A DNA stretch of 64,000 nt from Bradyrhizobium sp. CCGUVB1N3 (GCF_024199925.1 NZ_JANADR010000001.1:4154001-4218000), one strand, 5' to 3'. Shown: positions 41,756 to 50,612, counted from the first letter of the stretch. The notes: a model not told the origin generated them from the letters alone. A program made the numbers and translations.

Positions 41756-43455
41756 TAACTACTCGAGCTGGAGTTGAGCAAAGCCTTGAGATAGGTCAGC
41801 GTGTTGTTGGCGCTCTCGATCGCAGCCTGGTACTTCGCATATTGCGCTTCCAGCTGCGTCTGGTAGGCCGACGCCGCACTTTGGATATCGTCGACCTTCT
41901 GCTGCAGGTCGTCGTCGCGTGTTTCCAGGTTGGTGATGAGCGTCTGCAGCGAGCCGGTGCTGGACGAAGCATTCTTGGCGATCTGGTAGAGCTGTGTGGC
42001 GATCCCCGATGTCGACGTCACCGTGATCGATTGCGAGGTCGTTCCCGAATAGGTGAAGGCCATACCCGCATAGGCCGTGCCGGCATTGCCGATGATCGTG
42101 GTACCGCTGACGGTGAATAGCGACGAGTCGCCGCCGACCGAGGCGGAGCTGAGATTGCCCGAGGAATCGACCGTCAGGTCCAGCGTGAAGGATTGCGGCG
42201 ACGTTCCGGTATTGACGACGCTGAGCTGGCTCGACGAGGTCGTGGTCTGTGCCGACAGGAGAGTGGTCACGCCGCTGAGATTCGTACTCAGGATCTCCGA
42301 GAGCGTGGACGTGTCGAGCTCGAGCTCGTTCGAATCGTTGAACGACAGCCCGAGATCGGCCATCGTCAACCCGCCCACTGTGCTGTTGAGCGCAGATTCA
42401 AGCTGGCTCGTGATGTCGCGCATGGTGCCGTCGCCGAACAGCACGGCGCTGGACGAGGCGGTGCCGTCGGAATTGGTCGCCTGCTGTGCAATGACCGCGT
42501 CGCGATAGGCGTTGTAGTTGGTGACGAAAGTCGTAAGTGCCGACGTGATCTGACTGGTATCCGTTCCGATGCTGATATCCAGCGTCGCGCCGCTCGTCGT
42601 CGCCTGCAAAAGGTCGAACGTGACGCCGGTCAGCACATCGGTGATGTCGTTGGTATCCCGGGTCATCGAGATGCCGTCGAGGGTGAACTCGGCCGCCTGC
42701 GCGGTCTGCAGCACGTCACTGAACGATCCGGAGCTGTCAGTCACTCCCAACTCGTTGAGGATGTCGTCACCGGACGTGCTGGAATAGCTGATATCCGCCG
42801 CATCTTCGGTTCCCGTCAGCACCATCTCGTAGGAGCCGCTGGAGACCTGGACGATCGAGGCCTGGACATTGGTCGTCGAGGTCTGGGCGTTGATGGCATC
42901 GACGATGTCCTGGAGTGACATCGTGCTGGTGACGGTGATGTCGGCGGTGCTGCCGCTGCCGAGCCCGAGCGAAAACGTCCCGGAATAGCCGAGCTCGTCC
43001 GTCTGGCTCGACTGCGAGGTGCCGACCACCTTCTGCGCGGTCGCGATCTGGCTGATCGTCAGCGTGTGGTCACCGGTCGCGGCGCCATTGCTGACGCTCA
43101 TGGACAACGCAGATGATGCGCTGACGTCGCCGGTCGAGCTGAGGGTCGCGGAGCGTGTTGCGAATACGTTGGTCGCCAGCGAGTTGACGACGGACGTGGC
43201 GAGCGAGGCCAATCCGGAATAGAGCGTCTTCAGGTCGGTCTGAAGCGTCTGGTAGGCGGAGACCTTGGCCTCGTTGTTGGTGATCGTGGTCGATATCGTC
43301 GTCGCGGCAGTGAGCTTGGCATTCACCGCCGATGTGATCAGCGCGCTCCAGTCGAGGCTGGTCGAGGTCGTCGTGCCCGTCGTTGTCACCGAGGAAGCGC
43401 TCGATGTCGTCGAACTGGTCGACGTGCTGCTGGTGCTTGAACTGACACTGGTCAC
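41755..43455 (-). CDS. fliD: flagellar filament cap protein FliD
   Basis: This 566-aa protein has a Ser/Thr-rich start, the FliD N-terminal region (DWSALITSAVNAKLTAATTISTTITNNEAKVSAYQTLQTDLKTLYSGL) and the C-terminal coiled-coil domain (LQTLITNLETRDDDLQQKVDDIQSAASAYQTQLEAQYAKYQAAIESANNTLTYLKALL), both quoted in pieces. FliD caps the filament and folds arriving flagellin. Many Rhizobiales flagella lack FliD, so this block is a FliD/FliS-type system. It follows flagellin by 64 bp. Confidence 0.92.
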   Translation of the reverse strand: MTSVSSSTSSTSTSSTTSSASSVTTTGTTTSTSLDWSALITSAVNAKLTAATTISTTITNNEAKVSAYQTLQTDLKTLYSGLASLATSVVNSLATNVFATRSATLSSTGDVSASSALSMSVSNGAATGDHTLTISQIATAQKVVGTSQSSQTDELGYSGTFSLGLGSGSTADITVTSTMSLQDIVDAINAQTSTTNVQASIVQVSSGSYEMVLTGTEDAADISYSSTSGDDILNELGVTDSSGSFSDVLQTAQAAEFTLDGISMTRDTNDITDVLTGVTFDLLQATTSGATLDISIGTDTSQITSALTTFVTNYNAYRDAVIAQQATNSDGTASSSAVLFGDGTMRDITSQLESALNSTVGGLTMADLGLSFNDSNELELDTSTLSEILSTNLSGVTTLLSAQTTTSSSQLSVVNTGTSPQSFTLDLTVDSSGNLSSASVGGDSSLFTVSGTTIIGNAGTAYAGMAFTYSGTTSQSITVTSTSGIATQLYQIAKNASSSTGSLQTLITNLETRDDDLQQKVDDIQSAASAYQTQLEAQYAKYQAAIESANNTLTYLKALLNSSSSS

Positions 43456-43519
43456 TGATGTGCCCGACCTATCGCAGGAAGAGCCGGGCCGGCCTCATGC
43501 CGGCCCGGAGAGACGATCC

Positions 43520-44344
43520 TTAGCCGAGCAGCTTGAGCAGGTACTGCGGCATCTGGTTCGCCGCGGATTCGGCCGAGACCGCGGCCTGGGTCTTCACCTC
43601 GGCTGAGGACAGCGTGGCCTGTTCGGCCGCGATATCGACGTCCTTGATCGCCGAGTTGGCGGATTCGAGGTTCTGGGTTTGGGTCGAGATCGAGTCCGAA
43701 GAGAAGTTGAACCGCGATTCCTGCGCACCGATCGAGGCGCGGGCGGCCGAGACCGTGTCGATCGCGGTGTCCAGCGCCGTCAGCGCCGAGGTCGCGCCCG
43801 CCTGGGTGCTGACGTCGAGCGAAGTGACGGCGAGCGAGGACGCCGTCAGGCTCGACAGCGTGATGGTGATCGTATCAGAACCGGACGAGCCGACCAGAAC
43901 CGAGACGCCCGACGAAAACACGCTGGTGCCGTCGAGCAGGCTCTGGCTGGAGTAGCGCGTGCCGCTCGCGATCGAATCGATTTCGCTCGTGAGCTGCGAG
44001 AATTCCGATTGGATGTAGGCGCGGCTGGAGCTGGTCGTGGTGCCCGAGGACGACTCGGAAGCCAACGACTTCATGCGGGCGAGAATGTCGGAGATGTTCG
44101 AGGCGCCGCCGTCGGCGGTCTGGAGGACCGCGGTCGCCTGCGAGGCGTTGGTCGCGGCCTGCTGCAGCGTGGTCACGTCCGAGGAGATGCGGGTAGAGAT
44201 CGCGAGGCCGGCAGCGTCGTCGGATGCCGAGGTGATGCGCGAGCCGCTCGACAATTTCGAGAGCGCGCTGGTCTCTTGCGCGGAGTTGATGTTGAGGTAG
44301 CGGACTGCGGCGTTCGCAGCGGTGTTGGTGGAAATCGCGGGCAT
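43520..44344 (-). CDS. fliC: flagellin
   Basis: This 274-aa protein has the conserved D0/D1 flagellin ends: NTNTAA-type N-terminus with NINSAQETSALSKLSSGSRITSASDDAAGLAIS, and a C-terminal half with SRFNFSSDSISTQTQNLESANSAIKDVDIAAEQATLSSAEVKTQAAVSAESAANQMPQYLLKLLG (in pieces). The variable D2/D3 domain is almost absent, so this is a small flagellin. It is rich in Ser and Thr, which are possible O-glycosylation sites. AGGAG precedes the ATG. It lies 144 bp downstream of the ECF sigma gene, a gap large enough for its own promoter. Confidence 0.95.
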   Translation of the reverse strand: MPAISTNTAANAAVRYLNINSAQETSALSKLSSGSRITSASDDAAGLAISTRISSDVTTLQQAATNASQATAVLQTADGGASNISDILARMKSLASESSSGTTTSSSRAYIQSEFSQLTSEIDSIASGTRYSSQSLLDGTSVFSSGVSVLVGSSGSDTITITLSSLTASSLAVTSLDVSTQAGATSALTALDTAIDTVSAARASIGAQESRFNFSSDSISTQTQNLESANSAIKDVDIAAEQATLSSAEVKTQAAVSAESAANQMPQYLLKLLG

Positions 44345-44488
44345 TGCAGGCTCCTGTGCTGATGGGCATGACGTGCCGCATCGTGATTAAGCGACTGACG
44401 ACGACGCGGGCGCAGCCCCGTCCGTTCGCTCAAACGGCGGAGCGCAACGAGATCAGGCGAAAAAAATTTCGAACGCGGGATTTTATGG

Positions 44489-45184
44489 TTAGCAATCGGT
44501 AAACGCGGTGCGGATGTCGCGTTCGTGCCGCCGCAGCAACTGGCGGAGCTGCTGGCGGCCGCGCTTGAGAAGCGACTCCACCGCAGCGACCGTGGTGTCC
44601 ATCACCTGGGCGATCTCGCCGTTGCTCATGTTCTCATGATACGACAGGATCACCGCGATGCGCTGCTGCTCGGGCAGCCGCTGCATCGCGACCTCCAGCA
44701 TGTCGTTCACCTCGTTGCGCTCGATGATGTCGGCCGCATCTGGCTGGCCATCGGCGACTTCCGGCACCGTGTCGACGTTCTCGGTGCGCGGCTTGCGGCG
44801 TAGGTCGATGCAGCGATTGGAGATGACGCGGTAGAGCCAGGTCGAGAATTTCGCGCGGCCATGCTGCCAGCGTCCGCGATGGCTCCAGATCTTGAGCATG
44901 GTGTCCTGCACCACGTCCTCGGCATCCGCGGCGTTGCCGACGATGCGCAAGGCGATCGCGTAGGCGCGATCGATGTGACGTTCGACCAGCATGCGGAACG
45001 CCGCTTCGTCGCCGGTCGCAAGACGATCGAGCAGCTCGCTGTCTTCATCGAGGACGATCTCGGCGGCCGGTAACGTGTCCGGCGCGAGCGGCGCCGACGG
45101 CATTATCGGCAAGGTCTCGTCGACCGGCACCGTCGTCGTGACTTCGGCCTCGGCGGGCGCCCAGACATCAAGCGCGTAACTCAT
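44489..45184 (-). CDS. ECF-family RNA polymerase sigma factor
   Basis: This 231-aa protein has sigma region 2 (AFRMLVERHIDRAYAIALRIVGNAADAEDVVQDTMLKIWSHRGRW, FSTWLYRVISNRCIDLRRK) and region 4 (LPEQQRIAVILSYHENMSNGEIAQVMDTTVAAVESLLKRGRQQL). About 60 residues of a Pro/Ala-rich N-terminal extension precede region 2. I chose the ATG at 45184 (MSYALDVW) because GGAG lies 9 nt upstream; the ATG at 45226 lacks one. No anti-sigma gene is adjacent. It heads the flagellar block, which is unusual since flagellar genes normally use sigma-28 or sigma-54. Confidence 0.9.
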   Translation of the reverse strand: MSYALDVWAPAEAEVTTTVPVDETLPIMPSAPLAPDTLPAAEIVLDEDSELLDRLATGDEAAFRMLVERHIDRAYAIALRIVGNAADAEDVVQDTMLKIWSHRGRWQHGRAKFSTWLYRVISNRCIDLRRKPRTENVDTVPEVADGQPDAADIIERNEVNDMLEVAMQRLPEQQRIAVILSYHENMSNGEIAQVMDTTVAAVESLLKRGRQQLRQLLRRHERDIRTAFTDC

Positions 45185-45698
45185 CCCGCAATCTCCAACC
45201 CGCAATGCCGGCGGCGCATATTCCACACGGCTTCCAGGCGTTGAACGCTGCGCCGAACCAATCCAGGCGGAGAATTTTTGTTATTTTTCAAGATGTTATC
45301 CGGAATCTTTTGCCGAGTGACCGGCAACAATTGCCGACGTCGCGCGAAGCGCGCGCTTCTGTCCTGCAATCATCGACATCGTCTCGCGTCATTTGCGGAT
45401 CATTCATCCCGAACAGATGCAGCTTCAAAAACTCGAGGAGATACACGGCACTAAAACGAACACGCGCTCTGCGCGCGAGGCACGCGGCGATCGATTGTGT
45501 CCAAGTGTGAATGAACGCGAGACGATTTTCTCACTCGGCAATTTTTGCCGAATCACCTTTTTCGAACCTAGCGGATTTTTTGAATCTGTCAGTCGCGACC
45601 TGCGCGGTTTTGAATCGCGCGCGAACTTTTTTCGTCACGAGCGCGCCTGACTTGCAACACAGCTCCGTTAATCGGTTCGATGGGCGGGGAATTGCAGC
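45185..45698. other. 514-bp AT-richer divergent intergenic region
   Basis: This gap separates the minus-strand sigma/flagellar block from the plus-strand cassette at 45699. It is clearly lower in GC than its surroundings and full of T-runs, such as GGAGAATTTTTGTTATTTTT near 45270. Short hairpins include CGGCAATTTTTGCCG near 45537-45551. The open frames inside it have atypical composition and I call no gene. It should hold promoters for both directions, but I cannot assign a sigma factor. Confidence 0.6.
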
Positions 45699-48131
45699 AT
45701 GAAAATCGCGACGGCCGGCACGAAACGTCGGACGAGAATTGTTTCTGCTTGGTCATTCGATGTTTTCGATACGTTTCTGGTACGCGCCTGCACGACGCCA
45801 GATGGCGTGTTTGAAAGGACTTACGAGCTCTCCGGCATTTCAAGAATATGTCCGAACGTTTCCGCCAGTTTCGTTCAGCATCGCATCCAGGCCGAATCGC
45901 GCGCACGCAGGACCGCAAAGGACAAACGCGGCGCGAGTGAAGTCCACATCGCCGAGATCTATTCCTATTTTCCGTTCAAGCTGTTCGGACTTGATCGCCG
46001 CAATCTCGACGATCTCGTCGAGGCCGAGTTCGCCGCCGAGCTCGAGCTTTGCCGCATCAACCCGGAAATGCTTCAGCAATATGCGGACATGAAACGCGCC
46101 GGTCATCGCACCGGATTCATCTCGGACACCTACTGGGATTCCGCCCAGCTCGCCCGCCTGCTGCGCGCCTGCCACCCGGGCCTCGCCTGGGACTTCCTCT
46201 ACGCATCCTGCGATCACGGCAGCAGCAAGAGCGAGTCCTTGTTCGCCAGATACATCACTGATCAGGGGGTCGATCCGGCGGCCTCCTTTCACGTCGGCGA
46301 CAACGAGAACGCAGACATAAAGGGCGCGCGGCGCCACGGCATCCGCCCCCGCTACTATCCGCAAGCCTCGGCGCAATTGGCCTCGAAGCTCCAGCGCGAG
46401 ACCACGATGTTCGAGCTGTTGTGCCAGGGCAAGCCATCGCGGCTCGACCACGGCGCACGCACGCTGCGACGGATGGTTGCGGCGCGCAGCGCAGAGAAAT
46501 CACCGGCATTCCAGTTGGGCGTGACCGTGCTCGGTCCGGTGATGACCGCGTTCGACGCTTTCGTCGTGGCGCGCTGCAAGGCGCTGACGCAGCCCGGCCG
46601 CCGCGTGGCGCTCGGCTTCCTCGGCCGCGACGGTTTTCTGTCGCACCGGATCTGGCAGGAGCGCCACGGCGCAACTTCGGCCTATGTCGAGATCAATCGC
46701 CGCGTCAGCCTGATCGGCTCCGCCGATTCGATGGAGCCGCTCTGCGATCTCCTCGGCAAGGTGCTCAGAATCGACGCGCCGACGCTGCGCGACATGATCA
46801 AGATCCTGCCGCCGAAGGTCGCCGCCTTCTTTGCGAGCTATCCGGACGGGATCGCGCCCGGCGACGAGCTTGCCGAAGCGCTGCCGGACCTGATGGACGC
46901 CGGCGAGATCGCCGAGCTTGCCGCCGGCTTGCGCGCCCGCCTGCTTGCCTATCTCCGCCACACCATCCCCGGATTCGACGATTGCACCGACCTCGTGCTC
47001 GCCGATCTCGGTTATTCCGGTAGCGTGCAGAAGGCGCTGCGCCGCATCTTCGACCAGGAAGGCATCAAGATCCGCCTGCACGGCGCCTATCTGATCTCGC
47101 TCGATGACGCCTTCGACGACATCGCCGAGGACGATACCGCTGAAGGCTTCGTCTCCGATCTCGTGGTGACGCCCCATGTCAAGCGCATGTTGATCCGCAA
47201 CGTCGCGCTGCTCGAGCAGGTCTGCTGCTCGGCTGAGGGCTCGGTGCGCGACTATCGGGACGAGACGGTTCTGCGCGAGATCAATCCGCGCCCCACCGAG
47301 CAGATCGCGCTGGCCGCGGAGATCCAGTCGGGCGCACTGACCTTCGCGGCGAGCGCGGACAAGATCGCCTCCGAATACGACCTGCTGCCTTATGCTGCGC
47401 TCGATGTCGCCGCGAGCTGGAGTGCGGCGACACTGGCGCGCCTGTTGCTGCTGCCGGACGACGACGAGATCGCACTGCTCGGCGGATTGAAGCACGACGT
47501 CAATCTCGGCACCCATGCGCTGGCGCCGCTGATCGATGGCGCGTTCGTCCGCAACCAGCTCACCGCCCGCGGCCTGTCCGCCGCCTGCACCTCGGCAGCG
47601 CCGCCGATGTGGCTTGCCGGCAGCTTCGCCGGCCTGTCGCCGTCCTATTCCTATCTCTACACGCTGTTCGGCGCGAACCGCCTGCCCGCCGACGTGTTCG
47701 AGGAGGCCCCCTGCGGCGCCTTGCAGATCGGCCTGTTCCGAACCGACGGCGGCGCCTCGATGGAAACCGTGACCGTCTATCGCACCGGACTTGGTGAGTT
47801 GCGGCTGCGCATCCCGCTATCGCGTGCGACGGCGGTCGCAACGATTGCCGTGCCGCTGGCAAAACTGGCCCGCGAGGGGCTCCTTCACGGCGTGACCATC
47901 CAGAGCGGCGACAGCGTTCGCGACGCAGCCGACAGCCAGGAGGTGACGGGGATCGCCGCCGACAGCCTGATCCATGCCGGGCTCCAGCGAAACGGCCTCT
48001 ATTACCGCACCGAGAACGACGATGGCTGCCTCTTGATCCCGGTCGGGCCGATGGCACGCGACGTCGCGGTCTATTCGATCGCGCTCACCTCGCTCAGTCA
48101 CGCCCGCATCCTCGCCCCCGCGCTCGAATAA
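45699..48131 (+). CDS. COG5610-like HAD-superfamily protein
   Basis: This 810-aa protein has an N-terminal HAD domain with intact motifs: SFDVFDTFLVR (D21, D24), GFISDTYWDSAQL, and HVGDNENADIKGARRHGI. A larger C-terminal region follows with LGRDGFLSHRIWQERHG, INRRVSLIG and DLVLADLGYSGSVQKALRRIF. The layout matches predicted HAD hydrolases (COG5610) found in surface-polysaccharide and glycosyltransferase clusters. The substrate is unknown. It starts a three-gene plus-strand cassette divergent from the sigma/flagellin block. It appears catalytically competent, unlike the two genes that follow. Confidence 0.75.
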   Translation: MKIATAGTKRRTRIVSAWSFDVFDTFLVRACTTPDGVFERTYELSGISRICPNVSASFVQHRIQAESRARRTAKDKRGASEVHIAEIYSYFPFKLFGLDRRNLDDLVEAEFAAELELCRINPEMLQQYADMKRAGHRTGFISDTYWDSAQLARLLRACHPGLAWDFLYASCDHGSSKSESLFARYITDQGVDPAASFHVGDNENADIKGARRHGIRPRYYPQASAQLASKLQRETTMFELLCQGKPSRLDHGARTLRRMVAARSAEKSPAFQLGVTVLGPVMTAFDAFVVARCKALTQPGRRVALGFLGRDGFLSHRIWQERHGATSAYVEINRRVSLIGSADSMEPLCDLLGKVLRIDAPTLRDMIKILPPKVAAFFASYPDGIAPGDELAEALPDLMDAGEIAELAAGLRARLLAYLRHTIPGFDDCTDLVLADLGYSGSVQKALRRIFDQEGIKIRLHGAYLISLDDAFDDIAEDDTAEGFVSDLVVTPHVKRMLIRNVALLEQVCCSAEGSVRDYRDETVLREINPRPTEQIALAAEIQSGALTFAASADKIASEYDLLPYAALDVAASWSAATLARLLLLPDDDEIALLGGLKHDVNLGTHALAPLIDGAFVRNQLTARGLSAACTSAAPPMWLAGSFAGLSPSYSYLYTLFGANRLPADVFEEAPCGALQIGLFRTDGGASMETVTVYRTGLGELRLRIPLSRATAVATIAVPLAKLAREGLLHGVTIQSGDSVRDAADSQEVTGIAADSLIHAGLQRNGLYYRTENDDGCLLIPVGPMARDVAVYSIALTSLSHARILAPALE

Positions 48132-48197
48132 TGCGCCTGATCGCGTCCCCTCGCCCGTTGAAGCCCAAGGGCCGATACGAAATGAGGGGGCACTGAG

Positions 48198-49508
48198 TTG
48201 ACGGACGGAACGCACACAGATCTTGACGGCCTTCTGCGCACGGCCGGCATCCGGCTCGGCGAAGCGCAGCGCCATCGCCTTGGCTGGCTGGTCGGCAGCT
48301 ACGGTGCCCCGACGACGCAGATCGCGCATGAAGGCCGCCGGGGCAGCGGCGTGATCGTCGTGACCGAGCCGCCGAGCGGCGCCGCGGCCGAGCTGTTCTA
48401 CCGCACCCTGACGCCGGGCTGCGCCGTCGTCATCCCGCTCAGCGAAAACCCGGGCTTCGACTTCCTCAAGTCCAAGCTGACCGAGTTCGGCACCGTCGGC
48501 CCGAGCGCCGAGGGTCCGCATGAAATGTGGTGGGGCGGCATCGGCTGGTCGAAGTTTCTCGCGGCCGCCGATCAATGCACGGTTCGCCCGCGCGTCATCT
48601 CCTATCACCCTTACGGCACCGACCCCGACGCGATCCGTGCCTTGCAGCGCTCGCTCGAGGCCTTTGAGCTCGACGGCCATATCGAGCCGATCGCGGCCGA
48701 GCTCGGCGAAGAGGTGCTTTGCTTCGAGAAGGCCGAGTTCATCGCGCGGATGTGGAGCCGCTACCGCGAACCGCTGCTGTTCGTCGAAGCGGGCGCAGTA
48801 CTGCGCGAGGCGCCCCTGCTGCCGACCTCGCTCGGCTGCGACATCGCCCTCCACAAGTGGAACCGCTGGGAGATGTCGGCTCAAACTCTCTATCTCGGTC
48901 GCACGACCGGCGCCGAGCAATTGCTGCAGGCCTGGCACCACCTCGCCGCCTCCCATCCCACGATCTGGGAAGGCTACCTGCTCGACCAGGCCTGGAGCCA
49001 CGCCTCCTCGCATGGTCCGCTCGACACGGTCTGGCTCCCCCGCTCCTACCATACGCTGACGGGTGACCTCGCCTCGAGCCGCGCCACCATTATCCATGCG
49101 CAGCCAACGACCACGACCGAGCTCGGGCCTGATCCCAGCTTCGCATCCCTCGTGCGCGCGGCCCGCCGCGCCGGCCGGACCGGCGCGCGAGACGCCTTCA
49201 TGGTCATGACCTCTCGGGCCGCCGCCGACAACGGCGTCGCCGTGATCCTGCGCGACATCGAGGCCAATGAAGCGCGCGCGGTCGCCGCCACCGTCGAGGC
49301 GGTGACCGGCGCCTTCGCCCGCGACTGCGGCGGCTATGGACGGTTCGAGCTGTCACTCTGCGGCTGGCAGGACGATGTCAACACGGCACGGGAAGCGGCG
49401 CGCCTTGCGCGCTATCGCGTCGTCGAGATCGCGCCGGGCCAGAAGATTGCCGGCGACTTCTTCGCCAGCGCCGCGGCCGAAGCCACGCGCTGCCACCTCA
49501 TTCCCTGA
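48198..49508 (+). CDS. GT-A-like nucleotide-sugar transferase homologue lacking DxD
   Basis: This 436-aa protein starts at a TTG (48198) with GAGGGGG 7 nt upstream; no ATG fits. Residues ~130-270 look like a GT-A nucleotide-sugar domain: VISYHPYGTDPDAIRALQRSLEAFEL, EKAEFIARMWSRYREPLLFVEAGAVLREAPLLPTSLGCDIALHKW, and IWEGYLLDQAW. In relatives the metal site reads DADAVV; here it is EAGAVL (residues 197-202), so both metal-binding Asp are replaced. It may be a non-catalytic or metal-independent transferase. It lies 66 bp after the HAD gene and 14 bp before the formyltransferase-like gene. The family assignment is moderate. Confidence 0.6.
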   Translation: MTDGTHTDLDGLLRTAGIRLGEAQRHRLGWLVGSYGAPTTQIAHEGRRGSGVIVVTEPPSGAAAELFYRTLTPGCAVVIPLSENPGFDFLKSKLTEFGTVGPSAEGPHEMWWGGIGWSKFLAAADQCTVRPRVISYHPYGTDPDAIRALQRSLEAFELDGHIEPIAAELGEEVLCFEKAEFIARMWSRYREPLLFVEAGAVLREAPLLPTSLGCDIALHKWNRWEMSAQTLYLGRTTGAEQLLQAWHHLAASHPTIWEGYLLDQAWSHASSHGPLDTVWLPRSYHTLTGDLASSRATIIHAQPTTTTELGPDPSFASLVRAARRAGRTGARDAFMVMTSRAAADNGVAVILRDIEANEARAVAATVEAVTGAFARDCGGYGRFELSLCGWQDDVNTAREAARLARYRVVEIAPGQKIAGDFFASAAAEATRCHLIP

Positions 49509-49522
49509 CGAGAGCGAATCCG

Positions 49523-50053
49523 ATGCTGAAGACCATCATCCTGCTTACACAAACCGGCCAACAGCAGCTACCGCTTGCCGCGCTGCTCCGCGAGCACAAC
49601 CCAAGCCTCTCCTTCTGCTCGGCGCTGTCGGCGCGCGATCTGCTCGCCATCGCACCCGAAACCTTACGCGATGCGCGGCTGGTGTCCTTTGCCAACGACA
49701 TCGCGATCCCCGAGAAATTCCTGCTCCAGCTCGGCTGCGGCGCCTACAAATTCTATGTCGCGCCCGTTCAGTATCCAGGTCTGCCGACCGCGCCCGACGA
49801 CAGCGACGATCCGCGCTGCTTCTCGGCGATCGCGCAATCGATGACGATCTGGCCGGACACTCGGCGCGTGGTCGGGCTCGAGACCCTGACCGTTCCGGAA
49901 AGCGCATCGCCCACCGAACGCGAGCGGCAGACATTCACGCGCCTCGCGCACCTGTTCTGGCGGATGTCCGGCATGATCGCGAATGAAGCGACCGAGCTGC
50001 CGGGGATCATCGACAACACCGAGAGCAAGCCGAGCTTTGCGCAGATGAACTGA
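49523..50053 (+). CDS. degenerate formyltransferase-like protein
   Basis: This 176-aa protein looks like the N-terminal catalytic domain of formyltransferases (Fmt/ArnA type). Residues 51-86 read ARLVSFANDIAIPEKFLLQLGCGAYKFYVAPVQYPG. Active relatives have AYNFHPGPPxYPG, where Asn and His are catalytic. Here these positions are K76 and Y78, and the following PG is VA, so formyl transfer by the usual mechanism is unlikely. There is no C-terminal domain. It is the last gene of the cassette and probably co-transcribed with the GT-like gene. It may be a scaffold or binding protein. Confidence 0.6.
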   Translation: MLKTIILLTQTGQQQLPLAALLREHNPSLSFCSALSARDLLAIAPETLRDARLVSFANDIAIPEKFLLQLGCGAYKFYVAPVQYPGLPTAPDDSDDPRCFSAIAQSMTIWPDTRRVVGLETLTVPESASPTERERQTFTRLAHLFWRMSGMIANEATELPGIIDNTESKPSFAQMN

Positions 50054-50055
50054 GG

Positions 50056-50165
50056 CTAACGGCCTTTCTTCTTCAGCTCCCCGGACAAGGCGTCGCGATG
50101 CTCAGGCGCCGCGATCGCGATCAGGCGGCGCGCGCGTTCGACTCCGGCCAAAGACGGCGGCCTGA
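50056..50165 (-). pseudogene. possible C-terminal remnant of a CoA-transferase/hydrolase gene
   Basis: On the minus strand a frame ending in TAG at 50058-50056 reads RPPSLAGVERARRLIAIAAP, then EHRDALSGELKKKGR. ERARRLIAIA-P-x-HRDAL resembles the C-terminus of acetyl-CoA hydrolase/transferase family proteins. Nothing upstream in this frame continues the family, and the next gene begins on the other side of 50168. It may be the truncated end of a lost gene. The match is short, so confidence is low. Confidence 0.3.
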
Positions 50166-50168
50166 ACT

Positions 50169-50612
50169 TTACTCGAATGCTTGAACGGGCGGCGCCGAGG
50201 TCGGCGCCGGCGCAGCCGGAGCTGCCTGAGCCGGCGGGTTGTTGGCCGGGCCCATTTGGGCGACACGGCCATCGGCTTCCATCGCCCTACTGCTGGTGGG
50301 ACCCGGGGCCGCGGAGGCGGGCGTCGGCGCGACTGGGGCGGACGCTGGAGGCGCCGAACTCGGGACGCGATTCGCTTCTCTGCGTGGCCGCTGCCGGCTC
50401 GTCGCCGACCGAGAACCGCGCAAGCCCCACGAGCGCGCGATGGAAGGGCCCGCGGCGTAGCCAACAAAGGCGCCGGCTACGGCACCGACCGGCCCCAGCA
50501 CGACAGCGCCGGAGACGGCTCCAAGAGCAGCATCGCCGGCGCGTTCCTGCGCAACGGCACCTGCCGGAACCAATACCAGCATCACGACTGCGGCCATCAA
50601 AGATTTGTTCAT
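50169..50612 (-). CDS. small secreted glycine-zipper-like, Pro/Ala-rich protein
   Basis: This 147-aa protein has a clear signal peptide (MNKSLMAAVVMLVLVPAGAVAQ). A glycine-zipper-like stretch follows (GDAALGAVSGAVVLGPVGAVAGAFVGYAAG), then a long low-complexity tail rich in Pro, Ala and Ser. Such proteins are common envelope proteins of unknown function in Bradyrhizobium. The tail's bias makes every other frame in this interval look open, but only this one has a signal peptide and normal codon use. It appears monocistronic. Confidence 0.75.
   Translation of the reverse strand: MNKSLMAAVVMLVLVPAGAVAQERAGDAALGAVSGAVVLGPVGAVAGAFVGYAAGPSIARSWGLRGSRSATSRQRPRREANRVPSSAPPASAPVAPTPASAAPGPTSSRAMEADGRVAQMGPANNPPAQAAPAAPAPTSAPPVQAFE

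Noticed and set aside
45205..45510. 101-codon frame in the sigma/cassette intergenic region
   Set aside because: It has atypical amino-acid composition, no ribosome site and no motif, and lies in the AT-richer promoter gap.
45682..45698. Sigma-54-like TGG...TTGCA just before the gene at 45699
   Set aside because: The -12-like element ends 2 bp before the ATG, so transcription would start inside the coding region, and no alternative start precedes the HAD motif.
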